From: JBGVMW01 sp045125095
Lineage (GTDB): Bacteria; Bacillota; Clostridia; Lachnospirales; Lachnospiraceae
NCBI GenBank assembly: GCA_045125095.1
Contig: JBGVMW010000092.1
Coordinates: 1-7,993, forward strand
Reading direction: 5' to 3'
Length of the DNA stretch: 7,993 nt
This document shows, piece by piece, positions 1-5,483 of the stretch (position 1 is its first letter; every line of letters starts with the position of its first letter). The notes beneath the pieces are model-generated. The model was not told where the DNA came from. It worked only from the letters and a program-made list of their open reading frames with translations, and did no database searches. The position numbers were made by a program, and so were the translations under genes.

Positions 1-81
1 CATCACAGTCATCTGATTGTCTTTGACAGAGACAGTTGGAGATTTGAGCATTCCCTTATGAAGGATTCAGCAACTAAATAA
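1..81 (+). CDS. 3' end of an unidentified gene, possibly the last cas gene (cas2)
   Basis: Only the last 26 codons and a TAA stop are in the window; the gene runs off the left edge. Of the three forward frames, this is the only one open to position 81. The visible C-terminus includes LIVFDRDSWRFEHSLM and ends in DSATK. The fragment is too short for me to recognise a family. Its place, immediately before the leader of a type V-A array on the same strand, is where the adaptation genes (cas4, cas1, cas2, in that order) usually end, so cas2 is the likeliest candidate by context alone. It could equally be an unrelated gene. Sequence to the left of the window would settle this. Confidence 0.4.
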   Translation, partial: HHSHLIVFDRDSWRFEHSLMKDSATK

Positions 82-166
82 CTCTCTAGGGTGTTACATT
101 TTTTCTTTGCATTTTGTTACACTTTGGGGTTGCAAAATACAAATGTTTGAATACCTTTCTTAGTGG
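82..166 (+). promoter_or_regulatory. CRISPR leader region with weak promoter candidate
   Basis: This AT-rich 85-nt stretch lies between the upstream stop codon and the first repeat, at the array end where repeats are intact, so it should hold the leader. It contains two copies of TGTTACA (92-98 and 115-121). A weak sigma-A-like promoter can be drawn as TTGTTA (114-119), an 18-nt spacer and TACAAA (138-143), which would start transcription just before repeat 1. Integration normally occurs at the leader-repeat junction, here 166/167. The leader role is inferred from position and array polarity; the promoter is a guess. Confidence 0.5.
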
Positions 167-574
167 CTTTGAAAGAAATATAATTTCTACTAGTTTGTAG
201 ATTCAATCTCTCATACACCAATACGCTGTGCTTTGAAAGAAATATAATTTCTACTAGTTTGTAGATTCCATCCTGTGCTCGAGTGAACCGATTCTTTGAA
301 AGAAATATAATTTCTACTAGTTTGTAGATACCTACAATAGTTCTTCCTCTTAACTCCTTTGAAAGAAATATAATTTCTACTAGTTTGTAGATAAGTAGAA
401 AATCATTATAGAAATGGTTCTTTGAAAGAAATATAATTTCTACTAGTTTGTAGATTATGTCTGTTTCTCCGTCCATAGCCTTCTTTGAAAGAAATATAAT
501 TTCTACTAGTTTGTAGATTAGCTGAATCCTTCTACGCGTACAGGACTTTGAAAGAAATATAATTTCTACTAGTT
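167..574 (+). CRISPR. Type V-A (Cas12a) CRISPR array, 6 full repeats + 1 truncated
   Basis: Six identical 36-nt repeats start at 167, 231, 294, 357, 420 and 483. A seventh starting at 546 matches only its first 29 nt (to 574). Spacers are 203-230 (28 nt), 267-293, 330-356, 393-419, 456-482 and 519-545 (27 nt each). Each repeat begins CTTTGAAAG and ends AATTTCTAC-TAGTTT-GTAGAT, the hallmark Cas12a direct repeat: a TCTAC/GTAGA stem that follows AATT and forms the crRNA pseudoknot handle. The loop here is 6 nt. Transcription should run left to right, giving handle then spacer. The decayed last repeat marks the leader-distal end, so the leader is on the left. No cas effector gene lies in the window. 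Perfect identity of the six repeats suggests a recently active or well-maintained array. The spacers show no convincing match elsewhere in this window. Confidence 0.97.
546..574 (+). repeat. Truncated terminal CRISPR repeat lacking the 3' stem arm
   Basis: The repeat is identical to the consensus for 29 nt, through CTACTAGTT, and then changes abruptly to ACATAAA instead of TGTAGAT. The GTAGA arm of the handle hairpin is therefore absent and this copy cannot make a functional crRNA handle. Degenerate last repeats are usual at leader-distal ends. Here the break is a clean loss of the end rather than scattered substitutions, as if later sequence was joined inside the repeat. Confidence 0.9.
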
Positions 575-618
575 ACATAAAATAAACAAAAACGATGTTG
601 TAAGGATGGTGACAGACA

Positions 619-963
619 ATGCAACCGAACAAAAAAGCCCTTTGTATCATTGAAAAATTCCCATACGGCGAAGATATGCTTTGCTTATATGTAACCAATA
701 CATTTAAGGAAGGATATATTTGTTTCGATGGACTGGGACGTGGATATATGATTGAAGGAACCATCAAGGAAACCTTCGAAAATGGCTTTAGTTTTACAGA
801 TTTCCAGAATAATGAATGGATATTCCGGGAAGTCACTATTGAAGAATACAGACATCACATCTGCAAGACAGTACACAATGGTCCACAGATTGCTAAGTTG
901 TGTACGACCACAGAAGACCTCTGGGAATACTACCGCAAAGAATACCCCGATGCTAATAATTAA
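619..963 (+). CDS. Uncharacterised 114-aa protein directly downstream of the CRISPR array
   Basis: The reading frame has a single possible start: the in-frame codon at 610 is a stop and ATG 619 is the only start before conserved-looking sequence. A weak Shine-Dalgarno (AAGGA, 602-606) lies 12 nt upstream. The product is soluble, with no signal peptide or membrane segment. It alternates short hydrophobic and charged segments, suggesting a small mostly beta fold in the first 75 residues (GYICFDGLGRGYMIEGTIKE, then FTDFQNNEWIFREVTIEEY). A polar helical tail contains four Cys in the whole chain and ends EYYRKEYPDANN. I do not recognise the family. No terminator separates it from the array 44 nt upstream, so read-through transcription is possible. 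It could be a chromosomal orphan, a mobile-element cargo gene or something linked to the CRISPR locus; nothing in the sequence decides. Its codon use looks like real coding sequence and its GC content is somewhat higher than that of the surrounding DNA. Confidence 0.65.
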   Translation: MQPNKKALCIIEKFPYGEDMLCLYVTNTFKEGYICFDGLGRGYMIEGTIKETFENGFSFTDFQNNEWIFREVTIEEYRHHICKTVHNGPQIAKLCTTTEDLWEYYRKEYPDANN

Positions 964-1226
964 TTGGCAAACCTCAAATAAATTTAATATCAAAATTCCC
1001 CATTTGCTATAATGTGTAGACCCATCCTTTACAATAATTATACTTAAACATACCTACATCATTTTCAATGGTCTCCCCAGTTACACGACTTTTATTCCAA
1101 CAAAAAGGGATATACCACCTCTAAAATGGCAGAGACAAGAAAAGCGTTTGGTAGAGACGATAGTTGAGAGATAATAGGGTAAAGATTTGAATTTAAAATT
1201 TTTTAAAATAAGAATTCTTTTCCTTC
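964..1226. other. Gene-poor gap with one extended -10 element and no convincing gene
   Basis: No gene is supported here. An extended -10 element TGCTATAAT (1005-1013) has no good -35 and no start codon close downstream. From 1014 a frame without ATG stays open to a stop at 1173-1175. Its last part (PPLKWQRQEKRLVETIVER) looks vaguely protein-like, so a decayed gene remnant is possible but unproven. The right part (1181-1210) is nearly pure A/T. I see no tRNA, no strong terminator and no long repeat. Confidence 0.4.
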
Positions 1227-1256
1227 ACATATTTTCATTTCATTTGTTCATACTAA
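1227..1256 (+). promoter_or_regulatory. Candidate sporulation sigma-E-type promoter for the coat operon
   Basis: ACATATT (1227-1233) matches 6 of 7 positions of the Bacillus sigma-E -35 pattern KMATATT. After 15 nt, CATACTAA (1249-1256) matches 6 of 8 of the -10 pattern CATACAMT. Transcription would start near 1263, about 20 nt before the GGAGG of the first coat-like gene. A mother-cell sigma factor fits the predicted spore-coat products. The match is by eye to the Bacillus consensus as I remember it, so it is a good candidate rather than a proven site. Confidence 0.5.
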
Positions 1257-1296
1257 AAATGTAGCAATGAAAAGAATTTATGTGGAGGTATTTTTT

Positions 1297-1482
1297 ATGT
1301 CACAATTATCAGAAAAAGAATTATCGGCAATCAAAGACCTTCTTTCAGAAGAGGAACTTTTGGTAAAGAAATTTAAAATGTTAGCAGAACATGCACAAAC
1401 AGAAGAATTAAAATGTAAAATGAACAGTATTTCAGATAAACACCAAGGTCATTTTAATGAACTTTACTCAAAGTTATCTTAG
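1297..1482 (+). CDS. Small spore-coat-like helical protein (61 aa)
   Basis: The start chosen is ATG 1297, which has an ideal GGAGG (1284-1288) 8 nt upstream. An in-frame ATG at 1267 has no ribosome binding site and would lie within a few bases of the predicted transcription start. The 61-residue product begins MSQLSEKELSAIKDLLSEEE and is almost entirely helical and charged. It looks like a two-helix hairpin: residues about 5-30, then 33-60 ending HQGHFNELYSKLS. The pattern, including the late histidines (SDKHQGHF), resembles the small CotF-like spore coat proteins of clostridia, which have a ferritin-like helical fold. Its neighbour 14 nt downstream belongs to that family, and the two are probably co-transcribed and made in the mother cell late in sporulation. 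The family call is by pattern and context; no catalytic residues are visible. Confidence 0.75.
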   Translation: MSQLSEKELSAIKDLLSEEELLVKKFKMLAEHAQTEELKCKMNSISDKHQGHFNELYSKLS

Positions 1483-1496
1483 GGAGGAATAGAATT

Positions 1497-1760
1497 ATGC
1501 AGAACACTTATACAGAAAAAGAAATTTTAGGTGATGCTTTAGCTAGTCAGAAAGCTGCAACAAGCCAATTCAATATGTCCGCCAATGAATGTGTGCATGA
1601 AGATGTTAGAAAAACAATGCTGCACATTTTAAGTCAGGAACACGATATTCAACAAGACGTATTCAATATGATGCATTCTGAAGGCTATTATCCTACTCCA
1701 ATGGCAGAGGATAAGAAAGTACAGCAGTTAAAACAGCAGTATTGCCAGTGTGCAAAATAA
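1497..1760 (+). CDS. CotF-family spore coat protein (87 aa)
   Basis: ATG 1497 follows a strong AGGGAGG (1481-1487) that overlaps the stop of the previous gene, so the two are an operon with 14 nt between them. The 87-aa product shows the Coat F domain pattern. YTEKEILGDALASQKAATSQ (residues 5-24) is the first helix. It is followed by an Asn/Glu/Cys-bearing turn, a second helix with the recurring LHILSQEHDIQQDVFNMM (about residues 42-59), and a tail with GYYPTPMAEDKKVQQLKQQY. The Gly-Tyr-Tyr-Pro segment is typical of this family. Three of its Cys residues (NECV and the terminal CQCAK) could form cross-links in the coat. CotF proteins are structural proteins of the spore surface deposited by the mother cell. 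A hairpin 30 nt downstream probably ends the operon. Confidence 0.88.
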   Translation: MQNTYTEKEILGDALASQKAATSQFNMSANECVHEDVRKTMLHILSQEHDIQQDVFNMMHSEGYYPTPMAEDKKVQQLKQQYCQCAK

Positions 1761-1790
1761 TATAGCTAATATTAATGAATATATAATGAG

Positions 1791-1825
1791 AAGTGAGCAA
1801 GTGGTATAATGCCGCTTGCTCATTT
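1791..1825 (+). terminator. Stem-loop after the coat operon, terminator-like
   Basis: AAGTGAGCAAGTGG (1791-1804) pairs with CCGCTTGCTCATTT (1812-1825), giving 14 pairs including two G-U, around the 7-nt loop TATAATG. No long T run follows, so termination may be incomplete. It lies between two co-directional units, the coat operon and the HAD gene, which has its own promoter. Confidence 0.55.
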
Positions 1826-1900
1826 GCTCATTGCAATTCCTACTTAAAAAACTCCTTATCATACCATAATAATAGAATCGTATAAATTGCAACAATGATA

Positions 1901-1909
1901 TGATATAAT
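1901..1909 (+). promoter_or_regulatory. Extended -10 promoter of the HAD phosphatase gene
   Basis: TGATATAAT fits the TGnTATAAT extended -10 perfectly. The corresponding -35 position has no good hexamer, which extended -10 promoters tolerate. Transcription would start near 1916, leaving a 17-nt leader holding GGAGA (1920-1924) before ATG 1933. This supports ATG 1933 over the in-frame ATG at 1918. Confidence 0.55.
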
Positions 1910-1932
1910 AAGAAAAAATGGAGACAGCAAGT

Positions 1933-2757
1933 ATGAAAAAAACAAAGACTTTATATGTTACCGACCTAGATGGAACTCTTTTAAATGCCTCGCAAAGAAT
2001 CAGTGAATGTAGCCTTAATATTATCAATTCGTTGGTTAATAAGGGGATGCTCTTTACATATGCGACTGCCAGAAGTATATCGTCTGCCTCTATTGTAGCA
2101 AAAGGTTTGTCTACACAAATTCCCATTATTGCGTATAATGGGGCATTTATTATAGAGCCGGATACAAGGAAAATTTTGTCCAAGGAACAATTTACTAAAG
2201 AACAAACAGGCAACATTATAGAAATATTTGAGAAAAATCATATTAGTCCACTTGTATATTCTTTCGTAGAAGGTGTGGAGAAGGTATCGTGGCTTTTAGG
2301 TACGGAAAATGAACCAAAACAGCACTATTTGGATTCCCGAAAAGGTGATAAGAGACTTCGACCGATACAAAACAATGTGGAATTATATGCAGGTGAGATT
2401 TTCTATTTTACCTGCCTTGGAGAAAAGGAAGAATTAGAACCTGCTTATGAGCTGATAAAGGATGACGACAGATACACTTGCACATTTCAAAAAGAACTTT
2501 ACAGAGACGAATGGTGGCTCGAAATTATGCCCAAGAAAGCTACTAAAGCGAATGCAATTTTAAAGCTAAAAGATTTGTGGAAGTGCGATAGGATAGTATC
2601 TTTTGGAGATGCAATGAATGACATACCAATGTTTCAGATTTCAGATGAATGCTATGCAGTAGAAAATGCAGTGGAGGAGTTGAAAACTTTGGCAACGGCT
2701 GTGATACCATCAAATAATGAAGATGGCGTGGCAAAATGGTTATTAGATAATGTATAA
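1933..2757 (+). CDS. Cof-type HAD-IIB family phosphatase (274 aa)
   Basis: ATG 1933 is preferred because GGAGA (1920-1924) lies 8 nt upstream; the ATG at 1918 would sit on the transcription start. The protein has the four HAD motifs. DLDGTLLN (D11 nucleophile, D13 acid/base) is motif I. TYATARS (T45) is motif II. A lysine in PKKATKANA (K201 or K205) is motif III. GDAMNDIPM (D226, D230) is motif IV and binds magnesium. The roughly 110-residue C2 cap inserted between motifs II and III and the late NEDGVAKWL are typical of Cof/YidA-like enzymes, and the length is normal. These cytoplasmic enzymes dephosphorylate sugar phosphates, flavin or pyridoxal phosphates and similar small molecules; the substrate cannot be told from sequence. 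The gene stands alone, with its own promoter and a strong terminator, so it gives no pathway context. Confidence 0.93.
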   Translation: MKKTKTLYVTDLDGTLLNASQRISECSLNIINSLVNKGMLFTYATARSISSASIVAKGLSTQIPIIAYNGAFIIEPDTRKILSKEQFTKEQTGNIIEIFEKNHISPLVYSFVEGVEKVSWLLGTENEPKQHYLDSRKGDKRLRPIQNNVELYAGEIFYFTCLGEKEELEPAYELIKDDDRYTCTFQKELYRDEWWLEIMPKKATKANAILKLKDLWKCDRIVSFGDAMNDIPMFQISDECYAVENAVEELKTLATAVIPSNNEDGVAKWLLDNV

Positions 2758-2777
2758 GGAACGATAGAAACAAAATT

Positions 2778-2818
2778 GCCTCTCAACATCTATATAGTAG
2801 ATGTCGGAGAGGCTTTTT
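2778..2818 (+). terminator. Rho-independent terminator of the HAD gene
   Basis: GCCTCTC (2778-2784) pairs with GAGAGGC (2807-2813). Above a small internal loop, ACATCTA pairs with TAGATGT. Five T follow (2814-2818). It is the strongest simple terminator in the window and lies 20 nt after the stop codon. Its T run abuts the first operator-like repeat of the next operon. Confidence 0.88.
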
Positions 2819-2891
2819 GGCAACTTGTGTTTTTTATTTGGCAACTTGCGTCGTTGCTACTTGCTATGAAAAATAAAAAATGGTAAGTTGC
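2817..2891 (+). promoter_or_regulatory. Operator-like repeats upstream of the LytTR operon
   Basis: TTGGCAACTTGTG (2817-2829) and TTGGCAACTTGCG (2838-2850) are direct repeats that start exactly 21 bp apart, two helical turns. A third, partial copy GCTACTTG (2856-2863) has one mismatch to the core, and an inverted core AAGTTGC lies at 2885-2891. LytTR regulators generally bind pairs of direct repeats spaced by about two turns, on one face of the DNA, and often control their own operon. Binding by the encoded regulator is therefore inferred. TTGGCA in copy 2 could also act as a -35, but the matching -10 (TGCTAT, 2862-2867) is poor, consistent with a promoter that needs an activator. Confidence 0.6.
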
Positions 2892-2913
2892 AAAAGAGGG
2901 AAGGAGTGGTAGT

Positions 2914-3354
2914 TTGAAAATTACAATCAACATAAATCCTGAGGTGAAAGATACGGAGATAAGTATAGCGTGTAACCAACTGACTCCGGATGTAGACAAA
3001 ATTATAGCAACCCTTCGTATTTTGAACCAACAGATGCTGGTAACAAAAGAAAATGAAACGTATATTCTTGATGTTTCAGAAATTATATATGTGGAATCCA
3101 TTGACAGAAAGACCTTTGTATATACAAAGCAAGAGATTTATGAATCCAAGTTAAAGTTGTATGAAATGGAGGAAAAATTGATGGAATGCGGATTTTTCCG
3201 TGTCAGTAAATCTTGCCTCGTTCAGCTGAAAAATATTAAATCTTTGAAAAATGATGTGGATAGAAAAAATCGTTTGACTCTGCAAAGTGGTGAACAGATT
3301 ATGGTGTCACGACAGTATGCAGAGGAAATGAAAAAAAGATTGGGGGTTATCTAA
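2914..3354 (+). CDS. LytTR-family DNA-binding transcriptional regulator (146 aa)
   Basis: The start is TTG 2914, set by AAGGAG (2901-2906) 7 nt upstream. There is no receiver domain: an N-terminal segment of about 45 residues (MKITININPEVKDTEISIAC and a short helix) precedes a complete LytTR domain at about residues 46-144. Recognisable elements are ILDVSEIIYVESIDRKTFVY, the basic FFRVSKSCLVQLKNIKSL stretch that contributes DNA contacts, NRLTLQSGEQIMVSR, and the final helix YAEEMKKRL. LytTR proteins bind direct repeats and usually activate transcription. Stand-alone members encoded next to a membrane protein form LytTR regulatory systems, in which the membrane partner holds the regulator inactive. 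Here the partner would be the DUF3021 protein starting on the very next base. Repeats upstream at 2817-2891 are likely targets. The signal is unknown. Confidence 0.93.
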   Translation: MKITININPEVKDTEISIACNQLTPDVDKIIATLRILNQQMLVTKENETYILDVSEIIYVESIDRKTFVYTKQEIYESKLKLYEMEEKLMECGFFRVSKSCLVQLKNIKSLKNDVDRKNRLTLQSGEQIMVSRQYAEEMKKRLGVI

Positions 3355-3828
3355 ATGGAAAAGAGAAAAACAATTTTTGATTTCATCGGTCAAATATTTA
3401 CTGTATTTGGATTTTCTGTAATATGCCTGATGGTGTTTTGCCGATTATTTGGTGAGTTTGCGAAAGGCTATTCCAGTATGTATGATTTAGGGGCGGAAGG
3501 AATCACAGTGTCAACGTTAGCACAATTTTTGTTAACATCGACATTGATTGTCACCTTTAGAACAATTTTTTTTACAGATATTTTGATAAAAAATGCTTCC
3601 AGTACACTTAGAACGATTGGTATGTTTTTGTCAGTAATTGCGATGATGGTAGTATTTGTAATCTGGTTTAAATGGTTCCCGGTAAATGGCGTTAAGCCGT
3701 GGGCGTTATTTTTTATTTGTTTTGCCATAAGTTCTTTAGGTGGAGTTGTGGTCTCCAGTTGTAAGGAGAAAGTAGAAAATAAGAAGATGCAGAAAGCATT
3801 AGAAAGATTAAAGGAAGGAAAGGAATAA
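3355..3828 (+). CDS. DUF3021-family four-helix membrane protein (157 aa)
   Basis: The ATG follows the stop of the LytTR gene with no gap, and GGGGG in that gene's last codons can act as the ribosome binding site. There are four hydrophobic segments, at about residues 11-32, 52-75, 86-107 and 115-136. They are followed by a charged cytoplasmic tail rich in Lys and Glu (KEKVENKKMQKALERLKEGKE) that may form a short coiled coil. Length, topology and pairing with LytTR match the DUF3021 family, whose function is not established. By analogy with the HdrM and BrsM membrane inhibitors of streptococcal LytTR systems, it may sense a condition at the membrane and restrain the regulator; this is inference. 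Tight coupling to the regulator (0 nt) and to the ATPase (1-nt overlap) argues that all four genes act together. Confidence 0.85.
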   Translation: MEKRKTIFDFIGQIFTVFGFSVICLMVFCRLFGEFAKGYSSMYDLGAEGITVSTLAQFLLTSTLIVTFRTIFFTDILIKNASSTLRTIGMFLSVIAMMVVFVIWFKWFPVNGVKPWALFFICFAISSLGGVVVSSCKEKVENKKMQKALERLKEGKE

Positions 3829-4676
3829 TGGAGCAGACGATTAAGGCGTGCCATTTAGGGCATAGTTTTGGAGATAAATGTGTATTAAAAGACATTAATT
3901 TTACATTGAAAAAAGGAGAAATCTTTGGGCTACTTGGACCTTCTGGAGCAGGTAAAACCACTATTATAAAAATATTGACAGGGCAGCTTATTGCGACAAA
4001 CGGCCAAGCGGAACTTTTTTCTAAGAAAAGTTCCACTTTAAAAGGGAAAGATTATAAGGACATCGGTATTATGATGGATAATTTTGGATTATATGAAAGA
4101 ATGAGTTGTTATGACAATTTGAAATTTTTTTGTATGATAGATGGAATCGATAAGTCAAAAATACCAGAGGTACTAAATAATGTCGGACTTGTGTCAGCTG
4201 CAAAGACTCAGGTGGAAGACTTATCAAAAGGAATGCGTAATCGGATGCTTCTTGCAAGGGCTATTTTAAGTGAGCCGAAAGTTCTTTTTTTAGATGAGCC
4301 AACCAGTGGACTCGACCCAAAGACCACAGAGGAAATTCATCAGCTTATTTTAGCATTAAAGGACAAAGGAACGACTATTTTCCTGACGACACATAATATG
4401 GCTGAGGCAGAAAAATTGTGTGAAAACATTGCACTTTTAAATGAAGGTAAGATTATTGAATATGGTAGCCCAAAGGAAATTTGCCGTAAATACAATCATC
4501 AAAAGCAAATTTTACTACACTTGTATGATGGCAGAGATTTAACTCTTTCACACACAAAGGAAGGATTTGAAGTTATCAAAGAATTTTTTGATAAAAATCA
4601 AATTGAAACCATACATTCTACGGAGCCAAATTTGGAAAACGTATTTATAGAATTAACAGGAAGGAAATTTGAGTAA
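3828..4676 (+). CDS. ABC transporter ATP-binding protein (282 aa)
   Basis: The ATG overlaps the previous stop by one base (TAATG) and is preceded by AAGGAAGGAAAGGA. Walker A is GPSGAGKTT (residues 37-45), the signature is LSKGM (132-136), Walker B is VLFLDEP (E157 catalytic), the D-loop is SGLD (160-163) and the H-loop is TTHN (H189). The Q-loop position reads IGIMMDNFGLYERMS, so Asp84 stands where Gln is usual, and the signature is LSKGM rather than LSGGQ; all other nucleotide-binding residues are present. The C-terminal 70 residues (KQILLHLYDGRDLTLSH onward) form the extension common in drug or peptide exporters of the CcmA/DrrA type. It should pair with the ABC-2 permease encoded 3 nt downstream at the membrane as an exporter. 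The substrate is unknown; antimicrobial peptide or drug export is a frequent role. Confidence 0.95.
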   Translation: MEQTIKACHLGHSFGDKCVLKDINFTLKKGEIFGLLGPSGAGKTTIIKILTGQLIATNGQAELFSKKSSTLKGKDYKDIGIMMDNFGLYERMSCYDNLKFFCMIDGIDKSKIPEVLNNVGLVSAAKTQVEDLSKGMRNRMLLARAILSEPKVLFLDEPTSGLDPKTTEEIHQLILALKDKGTTIFLTTHNMAEAEKLCENIALLNEGKIIEYGSPKEICRKYNHQKQILLHLYDGRDLTLSHTKEGFEVIKEFFDKNQIETIHSTEPNLENVFIELTGRKFE

Positions 4677-4678
4677 TT

Positions 4679-5371
4679 ATGAAACATATACAGGCAATTT
4701 TATGGAAACAATTCAAGGACACTTTAAAGAATAAATCCATTTTGATTCAGTTTTTGCTGTTTCCTGTTATAACGATAATTATGGAAAATAGCATTAAAAT
4801 CGAGGGTATGCCAGAACATTTCTTTGCGATTATGTTTGGAGTTATGTTTATTGGAATGGCACCTCTTACGTCTATGGCAGCAATTATAGCAGAAGAAAAA
4901 GAAAAAAATACTTTACGTGTTTTGAGAATGTCCAATGTAAAACCGGCTGAGTATTTATTAGGAGTTGGTATCTATGTGTGGGGAATGTGTATGATAGGTG
5001 CATTGATTATTGCTCTTTCTAGCAAATTTACAGGAAGTGGACTTTTTTATTTTATGCTCATTACAACAATGGGAATTTTGGTATCGTTGCTGATTGGTGC
5101 ATTTATTGGTGTGATAAGCAAGAGTCAGATGATGGCAACTTCCATTACAGTTCCGGTTATGATGATATTTGCTTTCATACCAATGCTTTCTATGTTTAAT
5201 TCTACTATCAAAAAAATTGGTAAAATTACATATACACAGCAGATTAACACACTACTTTCTGGTGTGGAAGATATGCAATTTCAGCTAGAACCTATATTGG
5301 TAATCGGAATCACAGCCCTTATCACAATTGTTCTTTTTGCTGTGGCTTACAAAAAGGGTGGATTAGAATAA
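4679..5371 (+). CDS. ABC-2 type transporter permease (230 aa)
   Basis: The ATG lies 2 nt after the ATPase stop; AGGAAGG within the end of that gene is a distant ribosome binding site, so translation is probably coupled. There are six predicted membrane segments, at about residues 21-37, 47-70, 93-113, 122-145, 152-172 and 203-224. The cytoplasmic EEKEKNTLRVLRMSNVKPAE (72-91), between segments 2 and 3, is the conserved coupling region of ABC-2 exporters (EREKGTLEVL type). The length is that of a half-transporter, so the working unit is probably two permeases with two ATPases. It is the last gene of the operon. No accessory periplasmic or large extracellular domain is present, unlike the BceB-type bacitracin permeases. 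Confidence 0.92.
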   Translation: MKHIQAILWKQFKDTLKNKSILIQFLLFPVITIIMENSIKIEGMPEHFFAIMFGVMFIGMAPLTSMAAIIAEEKEKNTLRVLRMSNVKPAEYLLGVGIYVWGMCMIGALIIALSSKFTGSGLFYFMLITTMGILVSLLIGAFIGVISKSQMMATSITVPVMMIFAFIPMLSMFNSTIKKIGKITYTQQINTLLSGVEDMQFQLEPILVIGITALITIVLFAVAYKKGGLE

Positions 5372-5427
5372 AATAGTACTCAGTATCAAGGAAATTTTGG
5401 AATACATCCAATTATCAATAGCTTATA

Positions 5428-5456
5428 TTGAAGATAAACAGAATGTGTAGTATATT
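5428..5456 (+). promoter_or_regulatory. Candidate sigma-A promoter before the long hairpin
   Basis: TTGAAG (5428-5433), a 17-nt spacer and TATATT (5451-5456) match 4/6 and 5/6 of the vegetative consensus. Transcription would start near 5463 and meet the long hairpin (5484-5559) and its T run, so the product would be a transcript of about 100 nt. There is no translatable gene in it. Chance promoters are common in AT-rich DNA. Confidence 0.35.
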
Positions 5457-5483
5457 TGATAGAAAGAAACTTGATTAGAAACC

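Noticed and set aside
117..476. 119-codon minus-strand open frame with repeated IYKLVEIIFLSK
   Set aside because: It is the reverse complement of the CRISPR repeats; the peptide repeat is the DNA repeat translated, not a gene.
167..574. A TATAAT hexamer in every CRISPR repeat (repeat positions 13-18) as a promoter for individual crRNAs, as in type II-C arrays
   Set aside because: There is no TGn extension, and the -35 would lie in variable spacer DNA. A start about 7 nt downstream would also fall inside the handle and remove its 5' arm, giving no usable crRNA.
685..993. Minus-strand open frames (573-836 and 685-993) opposite the 114-aa gene
   Set aside because: They overlap the plus-strand gene, which has a plausible start and a better protein composition; they are shadows.
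1014..1175. Open frame of about 54 codons ending RQEKRLVETIVER
   Set aside because: It has no start codon near its beginning, no ribosome binding site and no recognised family; at most a remnant.
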